In this document: positions 8,879-17,400 of the stretch, in pieces
Layout: every line of letters starts with the position of its first letter
Position numbering within the stretch: position 1 is the first letter of the stretch
Origin: Brucella sp. 21LCYQ03
Lineage (GTDB): Bacteria; Pseudomonadota; Alphaproteobacteria; Rhizobiales; Rhizobiaceae
DNA: 64,000 nt
Direction: 5' to 3'
NCBI RefSeq assembly: GCF_023554105.1
Contig: NZ_JAMJWE010000011.1
Coordinates: 1 to 64,000, forward strand
The notes under the pieces: model-generated
The model's input: only the letters and a program-made list of their open reading frames with translations
Told to the model about the DNA's origin: nothing
The model's database searches: none
Translations under genes and position numbers: made by a program

Positions 8879-9763
8879 TCAGCCCTCGCGTTTCTTGAGA
8901 CGTGGATCGAGCAGATCGCGCGCCGTATCGCCCAGAAGGTTGATAGAAAGGATGCATAGTGAAAGCAGCAATCCCGGCCAGAAGATCAGCGATGGCTTGA
9001 GCTGGAAGTAAAGCCTGCCTTCGGCCATGATGTTGCCCCAGGTTGGGATTTCGGTTGAAATACCAGCGCCAAGGAAGGACAAAATAGCTTCTGTCAGAAT
9101 TGCAGATGCGCAGACATAGGTGGCCTGTACAGTCAGCGGTGCCAGCGTGTTTGGCATCAAATGCTGCCAGATAATCTTTGGCATGGAAGACCCAAGCGAA
9201 AGAGCCGCTTCAATGTAAGGTTCCTCGCGTGCTGAAAGCACGATTGAACGTACCAAACGCACGACGCGTGGAATTTCTGGAATGGTGATTGCGGCCAGAA
9301 CCGAGCCGATGCTCGGTCCATTAAGCGCGATCAGCGCGATTGCCAGCAAGATGGAAGGGATTGCCATCAGGCTATCCATAACGCGCATGATGATCGCATC
9401 GGCAACGCGGGAGAAGCCTGCAATCAGGCCAATGATCAGGCCCAAAAAGATACTGACGATTGCAGCGCCAATACCAATGAGAAGCGACACGCGGCCTCCC
9501 ATCAGAACGCGGGACAAGAGATCTCGGCCATAGCCGTCAGTGCCCAACGCATATGTATCAGATGGCGGCTTCAGACGCTGCAACGCATCCATAGCCATGG
9601 GGTCATGGGGGACGAGCCATGGCGAAATCAAAGTCATAACGACGAGAATGATGAGTACTGCTGCGGCGATGATCGGGCCAATGCCCAGTCGTGTCGCCTG
9701 AGAAAAAGACAAAGCGCTTAGCAGCCATTGCAGGCGTGCTGCTGGTTGTGGGGTGGCTGCCAT
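8879..9763 (-). CDS. Peptide-type ABC transporter permease (DppC type)
   Basis: 294 residues with an N-terminal OppC segment, the conserved GTDGYGRDLLSRVLMGGRVSL stretch near 75-95 and the EAA loop EAALSLGSSMPKIIWQHLMPN near 180-200 that docks on the ATPase. About six membrane helices. Its ATG overlaps the stop of the upstream DppB gene by one base (TAATG), indicating translational coupling. Together with DppB it forms the membrane channel. Confidence 0.93.
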   Translation of the reverse strand: MAATPQPAARLQWLLSALSFSQATRLGIGPIIAAAVLIILVVMTLISPWLVPHDPMAMDALQRLKPPSDTYALGTDGYGRDLLSRVLMGGRVSLLIGIGAAIVSIFLGLIIGLIAGFSRVADAIIMRVMDSLMAIPSILLAIALIALNGPSIGSVLAAITIPEIPRVVRLVRSIVLSAREEPYIEAALSLGSSMPKIIWQHLMPNTLAPLTVQATYVCASAILTEAILSFLGAGISTEIPTWGNIMAEGRLYFQLKPSLIFWPGLLLSLCILSINLLGDTARDLLDPRLKKREG

Positions 9764-10704
9764 TAGTAACGTATCCTTGGATCAAAGAGCGTGTAGGAAA
9801 GGTCAATCAACAGATTGACGAACACGTAAAGCGCACTGGTAAGCAGGATCATTCCCTGAATAACCGGATAATCGCGTGCGAGAACGGCATCCACGGTCAA
9901 ACGACCAATGCCGGGTATATTAAAGACGCTTTCCGTTACAACCACGCCGCCGATGAGCAGGGCAAAGCCTGTGCCGATGACCGTCAGGATTGGAACAGCG
10001 GCGTTGCGCAAGGCATGATGGAACAGCACGATATTTTCACGCACACCCTTAGCGCGGGCGGTGCGGATATAATCTTCACCGAGCACTTCAAGCATCGATG
10101 CGCGCGTCATGCGTGCAATGAGTGCGACATAGATCACTGCCAGCGTGAAGCAGGGAAGAGCTGCACGAGAAAGGAACTTGCCAAAATTCTCAGTTGGAGC
10201 GGTATAGCCCTGAACCGGGAACCAGCGAAGATCAATCGCAAAAAACTGGATGAACAGATAGCCGATGACAAAGACTGGTATCGAAAAACCAAGGACCGAG
10301 AGCGTCATGACACTGTAATCGATCCATGTGCGATGACGCCATGCCGCCAGAATGCCGAGAGGAACGGCAATCGCAACCGACAGGAAAATTGTAAGCAGCG
10401 CGATGTTTAAGGTCGGCCACATGCGCTGACCGATCATCGTCGTAACAGATGTGCCGGAAATAAGCGACGTTCCAAGGTCACCCTGAAGCAGATGTCCAAG
10501 CCAGGTGAAGAACTGAACGTGAAGAGGCAGATTTAGGCCCAGCGACTCTCTGATGCGATCAAGCTGCTCGGTCGTTGCTGAATCACCGGCAATGATCGCG
10601 GCAGGATCACCGGGGGTCAGACGCAGAAGGAGAAAAACAAAGATCGCAACGATTGCCATCACTGGGATGACGGCAAGAATGCGACGCAGGATAAAACCAA
10701 ACAT
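9763..10704 (-). CDS. Peptide-type ABC transporter permease (DppB type)
   Basis: 313 residues. It begins FGFILRRILAVIPVM, the standard DppB/OppB first helix, followed by LRLTPGDPA and an EAA loop near YIRTARAKGV. The frame extends to 10776, but the ATG at 10704 follows AAGGA and matches the family N-terminus, so I chose it. Six membrane helices. It is preceded by an intercistronic stem-loop region after the binding-protein gene. Confidence 0.93.
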   Translation of the reverse strand: MFGFILRRILAVIPVMAIVAIFVFLLLRLTPGDPAAIIAGDSATTEQLDRIRESLGLNLPLHVQFFTWLGHLLQGDLGTSLISGTSVTTMIGQRMWPTLNIALLTIFLSVAIAVPLGILAAWRHRTWIDYSVMTLSVLGFSIPVFVIGYLFIQFFAIDLRWFPVQGYTAPTENFGKFLSRAALPCFTLAVIYVALIARMTRASMLEVLGEDYIRTARAKGVRENIVLFHHALRNAAVPILTVIGTGFALLIGGVVVTESVFNIPGIGRLTVDAVLARDYPVIQGMILLTSALYVFVNLLIDLSYTLFDPRIRY

Positions 10705-10820
10705 CGGATTGTCCTTGTCGGAATTTAAGGCGAAAGAGAACGAGCCGGAAAGGTCTATCTTCCAGATCACACGCAATCAGATTTTTATGGGCCAGATTTT
10801 TGTGGGTAGTCTAAGTAGGT

Positions 10821-10875
10821 GGTGACGACGTTTTAATGTCGTTACGCCGTCACCTTGCACTGTGGTGAAGTGCAA
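10821..10875 (-). other. Intercistronic stem-loops between binding-protein and permease genes
   Basis: GGTGACG at 10821-10827 pairs with CGTCACC at 10848-10854. TTGCAC at 10855-10860 pairs with GTGCAA at 10870-10875. They lie between the binding-protein stop (10879) and the permease start (10704). There is no T-run. Role by position: mRNA 3' end stabilisation or attenuation (inference). Confidence 0.5.
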
Positions 10876-10878
10876 ATA

Positions 10879-12516
10879 CTATTCTACTTTTTTAATATTC
10901 CAGAACACCTGCACCGGAGACATGACCATATCTTCCAGTACCTTGCGGCGCGCATGTGGCGAGAAGAACTGACCAAGCGGCAGATAGCTCACATTATCCA
11001 TCGCATGGATCTGGATTTTTTTGGCTATTTCTTTACGCTGTTCCGGTGTCGTGGCATTGATGAATTCTCCACGCAAAGCTTCGATTTCATCATCCTTTGG
11101 CCAGCCAAACCATGCCTGATCGCCACGACCGTTCAGCATTGGGCTGATCAGTGGATTATCAACTTCCGGCACGATCCAGTTCGTGAAGAACATGTTCCAG
11201 CCGCCTTCGCTTGGCTTGCCCTGATTGGCGCGGCGCGTAACAACTGACTGCCAATCCATCGGCTGCAAATCAACTTTAAAGCCTGCAGCACGCAAAGCCT
11301 GGGCTGCAACGATTGGCTGCGATGCAATCACGCGAACATCGGTTGGCTGAAGAATAACAACTGGCGTGCCATCATAGCCGGACTCTGCGAGGAGCTTCTT
11401 TGCACCTTCAATATCGCCGCCATTGATGAGTGTTTCGCCGCCGGTTTCGTCACCCAATGGTGTACCACAGCCAAAAATCGCACCGCAGACTTTGTAATAA
11501 TCGGGGTTGCCAACGATATTGGCCAAAAAGTCTTTCTGACTTAAAGCCATAAGGGCAGCCTGACGGACTTTCTTGTTATCAAATGGCGGATGTTTGAAGT
11601 TCATCCGTCCAATGGCCTGATAACCAAGATCATCGCGAAGCTCGACAGCAACGTCCTCGCTTGTTTCGAGAATTGGCAGCAGGTCAACAGGAACCTGATC
11701 GATGAAATCAACTTCGCCCGACATAATCGCATTAACGGCGGTTTGTGAGTCAGCCATTGTGACCCAGTTCACTTCGTCAACATTGACCTTCTTGCCACCT
11801 GCCATCCAGCTTGGCGGCTCATCACGCGGCACATAGTCTTCAAACTTTACATAAGTTGCGCTGACGCCCGGCTGAAATTTTTCGGCAACGAACTTGAACG
11901 GGCCGGAACCGATATATTCGGTGATTGCAGTATCAGCAGGGGTTGCGGCGATGCGCGCTGGCATGATGAAAGGTGGCAATGCCGACTGCTTTGCGATTGT
12001 GTCGAGAAGCGGTGGGAAAGGCTTGCTAAGCGTCCAGACAATCGTTTTATCGTCTTTTGCTTCCAGGCTGTCTGTCAATTTGAAGATTGTCTGGCCGCCA
12101 GAATCACGCTGGCCCCAGCGCTTGAGCGAAGCGACTGCATCCGCTGCCGTTACCGGCGCGCCGTCATGAAATTTCAGGCCATCACGCAGCGTGAATGTAT
12201 AGGTCTTTTTGTCGTCCGAAACCGTCCAGCTTGCCATTTGTGGCTGTGGCTGGAACTTGTCATCGACCGCTACCAACACGTCATAAATCATGTAGGCATG
12301 GTTGCGTGTAATATGGGCGGTTGTGATCACTGGATCGAGAACGCGCAGCCCTTCCATAACAGCCGTAATCGTTTGTGCCTGAGCTGGCAGGCAAAATGCT
12401 GATCCGGCGAGCAGGACCGCTGCCATTCCAGCGATAGCTGATCTGAACTTGCTCAGACTGCGCTTTGGCTGTGTTGTGCTCTTAAAGGATGGCTGTGAAT
12501 TCTGTTTCAGAAACAT
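10879..12516 (-). CDS. Peptide-type ABC transporter substrate-binding protein (SBP family 5)
   Basis: 545 residues, family 5 (DppA/OppA) periplasmic binding protein. A long basic n-region (FKSTTQPKRSLSKF), a hydrophobic core AIAGMAAVLLAGSAF and a PAQAQ cleavage site form the signal peptide. The mature part has the hallmark KFHDGAPVTAADAVASLKRW segment. The frame continues upstream to 12765, but that region holds the divergent promoter. I chose ATG 12516, though ATGs at 12528 and 12546 are possible. First gene of the importer/amidase operon and divergent from an IclR regulator, which probably controls it. Confidence 0.9.
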   Translation of the reverse strand: MFLKQNSQPSFKSTTQPKRSLSKFRSAIAGMAAVLLAGSAFCLPAQAQTITAVMEGLRVLDPVITTAHITRNHAYMIYDVLVAVDDKFQPQPQMASWTVSDDKKTYTFTLRDGLKFHDGAPVTAADAVASLKRWGQRDSGGQTIFKLTDSLEAKDDKTIVWTLSKPFPPLLDTIAKQSALPPFIMPARIAATPADTAITEYIGSGPFKFVAEKFQPGVSATYVKFEDYVPRDEPPSWMAGGKKVNVDEVNWVTMADSQTAVNAIMSGEVDFIDQVPVDLLPILETSEDVAVELRDDLGYQAIGRMNFKHPPFDNKKVRQAALMALSQKDFLANIVGNPDYYKVCGAIFGCGTPLGDETGGETLINGGDIEGAKKLLAESGYDGTPVVILQPTDVRVIASQPIVAAQALRAAGFKVDLQPMDWQSVVTRRANQGKPSEGGWNMFFTNWIVPEVDNPLISPMLNGRGDQAWFGWPKDDEIEALRGEFINATTPEQRKEIAKKIQIHAMDNVSYLPLGQFFSPHARRKVLEDMVMSPVQVFWNIKKVE

Positions 12517-12680
12517 GGTTTTTCCCATTTGCAGATGATGTTCCATTGTTTTTTCTGACAGCTGTGAGGCTGTCTGGTGGCTTTGACATCCAACCTTTTT
12601 GTTCGCGTCGAAGTTCAGACTTGTTCCGCGCAATTTTTCCTCCTCCAAGCTACCTGACAATCTCTCCTCAATTGACATTT

Positions 12681-12697
12681 GTATCGATAGTCGATAC
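12681..12697. promoter_or_regulatory. Palindromic operator in the IclR / importer divergent promoter
   Basis: GTATCGA and TCGATAC form a perfect 7-3-7 inverted repeat just after a TTGACA (12672-12677) that reads toward the regulator gene. Position and symmetry suggest the IclR binding site, giving autoregulation and control of the importer (inference). Confidence 0.5.
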
Positions 12698-12763
12698 GGT
12701 GGTATTGTTATTGACGATAACTGGCATATTGCTAATGTGTCAAGGGAATTTAAGGGGGGAGCC

Positions 12764-13573
12764 ATGCGCGATATTGAGAGAGTGGAATACGGTGTGCGTC
12801 CGGTGTCGGATGCAGAAGAAAAAGACCCACTTTTTGTGTCTGCGATAGCGCGTGCAATGCAGGTTCTGTCGGCGTTTCATGGCACGAGTAAGCCATTGAC
12901 TCTTAACGAGATTGCAAAAATCTGCGGCATGGGCAAAAGCACTGTGCAGCGCATTGTTCATACATTGCGGCAGCAGGGATATATCGAACGCGATCCAAAT
13001 GATCGGGGGTATGTTCCCGGCATACGTATTCTCGATCACACACTTGATTATCTGCGATTAAACAATGTTATTGTTCGCGCATTGCCTTCTTTGCTCGAAC
13101 TGCGACGCGATGCAAGTGAGCGTGTCGATCTTAGCGTTCGCGATGATTTGCGACTGGTCTATGCGCTTCGATTGCAGAGTAAACGAGAAGCATTTTTTGC
13201 GACTCTCATCGGCAACAGTGTGCCGCTCTATTGCACATCAGGTGGCCGCGCCGTGATGGCACAATTGAGCGATGATGAAGTAAACGAGATTATTCAGCGT
13301 TCCAATCGCCGCAAGTTTACGCCACGTACAATCACTGAACCTGAGCAAATTTGGGATAAAATCCATGAAGCGCGGGAAAATGGTTTTGCGCTCGCTTCGG
13401 AAGAAGTCCTTCAAGGCGAAATTGCAATTGGTGCAGCGATACGCGGCCCCGAAGGCCGCCCGGTAGCAGCGATACACGTCGGCGGATCTCTAAGCGAGTG
13501 GAACAAAGAGACATTTTCAAGTCACTTTGCGCCACTCATTATGGCTGCAGCAGGTACGATTAATCGACTTTAG
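12764..13573 (+). CDS. IclR-family transcriptional regulator
   Basis: 269 residues: N-terminal winged helix (about 25-85; LTLNEIAKICGMGKSTVQRIVHTL is the helix-turn-helix) and a C-terminal IclR effector-binding GAF-like domain (about 100-265) with the family segment ARENGFALASEEVLQGEIAIGAAI. The frame opens earlier at 12599, but the ATG at 12764 has a strong AAGGGGGGA ribosome site and the preceding stretch is promoter. Divergent from the peptide importer/amidase operon and probably its regulator. The ligand is unknown. Confidence 0.92.
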   Translation: MRDIERVEYGVRPVSDAEEKDPLFVSAIARAMQVLSAFHGTSKPLTLNEIAKICGMGKSTVQRIVHTLRQQGYIERDPNDRGYVPGIRILDHTLDYLRLNNVIVRALPSLLELRRDASERVDLSVRDDLRLVYALRLQSKREAFFATLIGNSVPLYCTSGGRAVMAQLSDDEVNEIIQRSNRRKFTPRTITEPEQIWDKIHEARENGFALASEEVLQGEIAIGAAIRGPEGRPVAAIHVGGSLSEWNKETFSSHFAPLIMAAAGTINRL

Positions 13574-13579
13574 ATTTTT

Positions 13580-14908
13580 TTAGCCCCAGTTCTCGATACG
13601 GATTTTCGAGCCGTCCGAGAAACGCGAGATATGGAATGGCGATGGATCGACAACCGGTGTTTCGCCGCTGACCATATCCGCAACCAATCGTCCTGCACCG
13701 GGTCCAATACCAAAGCCATGACCTGAAAAGCCTGTGGCAACGATCAGTCCGTCAATGCCGGGCAGGGGTGAGATAACCGGAATAACATCCGGCATCGTAT
13801 CGATCAGACCAGCCCATTCCTGCGCGATCGTTGCGGATGCAAAAGACGGGATGGCGGCTTTGAGTTTGCTTAGCACGGTTGCATTCGCTGCTCGATGCGG
13901 ATCGGGATCAAGCGTGCGGATTCTTTCAAACACCGAGACCTGATCTGCCGGGCAGAGCTTCCATTGCAAAGCTTCTTCAAAAAAGCGTTCACCGAAACGG
14001 AAACGCAGCGATTTCCATTCGGTTGAGAGCGATGGAAGGAAGTCGCGGAAGAAACGAAAGCTGTCAGGGACAATGTCGGCAATGGAGCCGCCAAGACTCG
14101 CGACCGTATAGCCACCATCAAGTCGCTTGCGCAGTGCGAAGTCCGAAAATGCGATTGCCGGTTCAACTCCACTCTCGATAGGCGAGGTGCGGAAGACGGA
14201 CGAGCGCACTTTGAGCTGCGGTAGATGGGCATCAAACGACGATATGATCAGTCGTGACCAGGCGCCGCCAGCAACGACAATTGCTTCGCAAGCCACGCGG
14301 CCTTTTTCAGTCAGGGCGGCTGACACACGTCCATTGGTGGTTTCGATCCCGCGCACGGCACAGTTTTGCAGAATGACGGCACCGAATTCCTGCGCCTTTG
14401 CGGCAAAAGCAGGTACTGCCTTTTGCGGCTCCGCACGACCATCGAGCGGCGTGATCATGCCACCTTTGAGTGGACGCGTTAGTCCCGGCACGAGATTTGC
14501 TGCCTGCTGGCCGTTCAGCAGTTGGGTTTCGATGCCGTGCTCGATGGCAATCTTGATCCACTCTGCGTAGCGCTCGACTTCCTCTTCCTTTTCGGCGGTG
14601 TAAGCGATGCCTGTGGTGCGAAAACCAGTTTCGCGACCCACACGTTCATTCATGCCGTCCCAGAGACGCATACTTTCGACAATCAACGGCAATTCACGAC
14701 TATCGCGGCCCGTTTGACGGCACCAGCCCCAATTGCGACCGGATTGTTCGCCAGCGATTTCGCCCTTATCAAAAAGGGCAACAGGGATGCCGCGCTCGGC
14801 CAGAAAAAGCGCCGTCGATACCCCGATCACACCACCGCCGATAATGGCGACCTTCGTTTCTTGCGGCAAACGCTCGGCGGTTGCCACTTTGTCGGTGATC
14901 GGCCCCAT
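13580..14908 (-). CDS. DAO-family FAD-dependent oxidoreductase
   Basis: 442 residues. The FAD-binding Rossmann motif GGGVIG is at 24-29, followed by an acidic strand end LFDKGEIAGEQSGRNWG. The C-terminal GFSGHGFGIGPGAGRLVADM segment is typical of the DAO superfamily (D-amino-acid dehydrogenase, sarcosine oxidase beta, GlcD-like). No membrane segments. It is convergent with the IclR gene (7 bases apart) and divergent from the iron importer. Substrate is probably a secondary or D-amino acid, but the sequence does not decide it. Confidence 0.88.
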   Translation of the reverse strand: MGPITDKVATAERLPQETKVAIIGGGVIGVSTALFLAERGIPVALFDKGEIAGEQSGRNWGWCRQTGRDSRELPLIVESMRLWDGMNERVGRETGFRTTGIAYTAEKEEEVERYAEWIKIAIEHGIETQLLNGQQAANLVPGLTRPLKGGMITPLDGRAEPQKAVPAFAAKAQEFGAVILQNCAVRGIETTNGRVSAALTEKGRVACEAIVVAGGAWSRLIISSFDAHLPQLKVRSSVFRTSPIESGVEPAIAFSDFALRKRLDGGYTVASLGGSIADIVPDSFRFFRDFLPSLSTEWKSLRFRFGERFFEEALQWKLCPADQVSVFERIRTLDPDPHRAANATVLSKLKAAIPSFASATIAQEWAGLIDTMPDVIPVISPLPGIDGLIVATGFSGHGFGIGPGAGRLVADMVSGETPVVDPSPFHISRFSDGSKIRIENWG

Positions 14909-15116
14909 GATCAGACTCCTGCAATGCGAATATCAAATTCTGATGAAAGCAACATTGCGCGATTTGCGAGCTTATTCAACCGGATAGTGCAGCAAATTAT
15001 TGTGCTTTAAATGGTGTTTCAGCAAATGCTTGATGCGTTTGGTCGGGTTTTATTGGCAAAGTCGTCCAAGTGCATTTATATGCGGATTGATGATAACAGG
15101 ACTCTCGGTCTCATCT

Positions 15117-16208
15117 ATGGACGCACGGACTCTGCAGGATACGAAGCTCGGTAAGGAAACGGCTCCGGCACTAACCCTTTCGGGAATTGGTCGGCAGTTT
15201 GGAACCGTGCGCGCATTGGACAAAATATCGCTGGATGTGCAGCCGGGTGAGATCATCTGTCTGGTCGGGCATTCCGGTTGTGGCAAGACTTCACTCTTGC
15301 GAATTATTGCTGGCATTGATGCGCCTGATGAAGGTCAGCTTACGATGGGCGGGCGCACGCTCGTCGGGCCATCGATCTTTGTTGAGCCGGAAAAGCGAAA
15401 CATTGGTGTGGTCTTTCAGGACTACGCTTTGTTTCCACATCTGACCGTGCGTGAAAATGTGCTGTTCGGTCTGCGCAAGGTTCGCAAGGAACAAGCGCTC
15501 AGCCGCGTCGATGATTTGCTCGAACTCGTCGGCCTGTCGTCAATGGCCGATCGTTACCCGCATATGCTGTCTGGCGGCGAGCAGCAACGCGTTGCGCTTA
15601 TAAGAGCTTTGGCACCGAAGCCGGATCTGCTGTTGATGGATGAGCCATTTTCCAATCTGGATCGCGGCTTGCGCGCGCGTGTGCGTAGCGAAACGATGGC
15701 ACTGTTGCGCGCACTCGGCACTCCGGTGATTATCGTTACGCATGAGGCAGAAGAAGCGCTTTCAACGGGCGACCGTGTTGTTCTGATGCGCTCTGGCGAA
15801 ATCGTGCAGCAAGGTTCTCCTCGCGAGTTGCATAATAATCCAAATAGCCGCTATGCAGCCGATTTCTTCTGTGACTTCAACGCGTTTGAAGGTTTTGTTC
15901 GCGGCAATGGAATTGAAACAAAACTGGGTTCTTTCGATGTGCCGGGCGATCTCGATTTTAGCGGTGAAGTTCTCGTTTATATCCGGCCGCGCGATATTAG
16001 AATTTTTCCGGACGACCAAGCCAGTGGTTGGAGTGGACAAATTGAAACGCGAATCTATCTTGGTGAAACCGAAGAGTTGCTAATCCGCCTTGATAGCAGC
16101 GAGCAGTCTTTACGCATTCGAACGGATCAGGATGTGGCGGAAGATGCTTCATCTGTTTTCCTCCACGTTGATTGGAGCAAAGCGCTGATTTTTGGGAAAA
16201 GTGAGTAA
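15117..16208 (+). CDS. Ferric-iron-type ABC transporter ATPase (FbpC/AfuC type)
   Basis: 363 residues. ABC ATPase domain (about 20-255) with Walker A GHSGCGKTS, signature LSGGEQQR and Walker B LLLMDEP, then a TOBE-like C-terminal domain. The following genes encode an iron-binding protein and a double-domain permease, so it energises Fe(III) import. The frame extends to 15000, but the upstream residues are unlike the family. ATG 15117 fits best though its ribosome site is weak; ATG 15090 is an alternative. The gene order ATPase, binding protein, permease is unusual for this family. Confidence 0.88.
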   Translation: MDARTLQDTKLGKETAPALTLSGIGRQFGTVRALDKISLDVQPGEIICLVGHSGCGKTSLLRIIAGIDAPDEGQLTMGGRTLVGPSIFVEPEKRNIGVVFQDYALFPHLTVRENVLFGLRKVRKEQALSRVDDLLELVGLSSMADRYPHMLSGGEQQRVALIRALAPKPDLLLMDEPFSNLDRGLRARVRSETMALLRALGTPVIIVTHEAEEALSTGDRVVLMRSGEIVQQGSPRELHNNPNSRYAADFFCDFNAFEGFVRGNGIETKLGSFDVPGDLDFSGEVLVYIRPRDIRIFPDDQASGWSGQIETRIYLGETEELLIRLDSSEQSLRIRTDQDVAEDASSVFLHVDWSKALIFGKSE

Positions 16209-16313
16209 ATAGGTCATATTTATTCACCCTTGCAATTGACCCTGCAAAATCAAATTCATATATTCCGATTGCATTACATATAGTTCCAAATGAACCATAT
16301 TTTCGGAGGTAAT

Positions 16314-17330
16314 ATGCCCAAGATCGCGCGTGCTGGACTTGCACTCATGGCTGCGACTTTTCTCTCAGGTGCTGCGAATGCAAATGAGGTGAATATCTAC
16401 ACAACCCGTGAGCCAGGCCTGATCCAGCCTTTGCTCGATGCCTATAAGGAAAAGACGGGTACGACCGTCAACACAGTTTTCCTGAAGGATGGTCTCGCTG
16501 AACGTGTTGCGTCCGAGGGCGATAAGTCTCCTGCCGATATTTTGATGACCGTTGATGCTGGCAATCTCGTTGATCTCGTCGACAAAGGATTGACCCAGAA
16601 GGTCGATTCGCAGGCTCTTAAGGATGCAATTCCTGAGCAGCTCCGTGATGCCGATGGCAACTGGTTCGGCCTGTCGATGCGCGCACGCGTAATCTATGCC
16701 GATAAGGATTTGGAACTCGACAAGATCACCTATGAAGAATTGGCTGATCCGAAGTGGAAGGGCAAGATCTGCATCCGCGCTGGTCAGCATCCTTACAACA
16801 CAGCACTGATCGCAGATTATATTGCGCATAACGGTGCGGAAAAAACAGAAGAATGGCTCACTGGTCTGAAAGCCAATCTGGCACGTAAGGCAGCCGGCGG
16901 TGATCGTGATGGCGCCAAGGATATCGTCGGTGGTATCTGCGATATCGCTGTTGCCAACTCCTATTATGTTGGTCTGATGCGCTCAGGTAAGAGCGGAGAC
17001 GAACAGAAGGCATGGGGCGACGGCATCAAAGTCATCCTGCCAACTTTTGCGAATGGTGGCACACAGGTAAATATCAGCGGTGCAGCTGTTGCCAAGAACG
17101 CGCCGAACAAGGAAGAAGCCGTCAAGCTTCTTGAATATCTTGCTTCGGACGACGCACAGAAGCTCTACGCTCAGGCAAACTACGAATACCCAGTCAAGGC
17201 AGGCGCTCCGGTTGATCCGATTGTCGAATCCTTCGGCGAGCTCAAGATTGACTCTGTGCCACTTTCGGAAATCGTCAAGCACCGTAAGCAGGCCAGCGAA
17301 CTGGTCGACAAAGTTGGCTTTGATAACTAA
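16314..17330 (+). CDS. Ferric-iron periplasmic binding protein (FbpA/FutA type)
   Basis: 338 residues with a signal peptide (cleavage after GAANA). Family features: a Tyr in EVNIYTTREP (Tyr29) and the Tyr-Tyr iron ligands Tyr217-Tyr218 in ANSYYVGLM, as in FbpA/FutA/IdiA proteins that bind Fe3+. The ATG at 16314 follows GGAGG; an earlier in-frame ATG at 16290 is less likely. It lies 105 bases after the ATPase gene, so it may have its own promoter. A strong hairpin separates it from the permease gene. Confidence 0.93.
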   Translation: MPKIARAGLALMAATFLSGAANANEVNIYTTREPGLIQPLLDAYKEKTGTTVNTVFLKDGLAERVASEGDKSPADILMTVDAGNLVDLVDKGLTQKVDSQALKDAIPEQLRDADGNWFGLSMRARVIYADKDLELDKITYEELADPKWKGKICIRAGQHPYNTALIADYIAHNGAEKTEEWLTGLKANLARKAAGGDRDGAKDIVGGICDIAVANSYYVGLMRSGKSGDEQKAWGDGIKVILPTFANGGTQVNISGAAVAKNAPNKEEAVKLLEYLASDDAQKLYAQANYEYPVKAGAPVDPIVESFGELKIDSVPLSEIVKHRKQASELVDKVGFDN

Positions 17331-17354
17331 AAGCTGATTAGCATTATGAAAATG

Positions 17355-17386
17355 ACGCCGGTGCAAAACCTTTGCGCCGGCGTTTT
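17355..17386 (+). terminator. Intercistronic terminator/attenuator between iron-binding protein and permease
   Basis: A 13-bp stem (ACGCCGGTGCAAA against TTTGCGCCGGCGT, one wobble) with an ACC loop followed by TTTTG. It should stop much of the transcription after the binding-protein gene and let a fraction continue into the permease gene at 17401. Confidence 0.8.
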
Positions 17387-17400
17387 GATATGAGGAAAGC

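Noticed and set aside
8268..9011. 247-residue plus-strand frame
   Set aside because: Antisense to the double ATPase and permease genes, no family resemblance; shadow of a GC-rich coding strand.
9691..10410. 239-residue plus-strand frame
   Set aside because: Lies wholly opposite DppC/DppB-type genes and has low-complexity polar composition.
16209..16313. Possible TGA...TCA iron box before the iron-binding-protein gene
   Set aside because: The best match has 10 rather than 9 intervening bases and no flanking symmetry.
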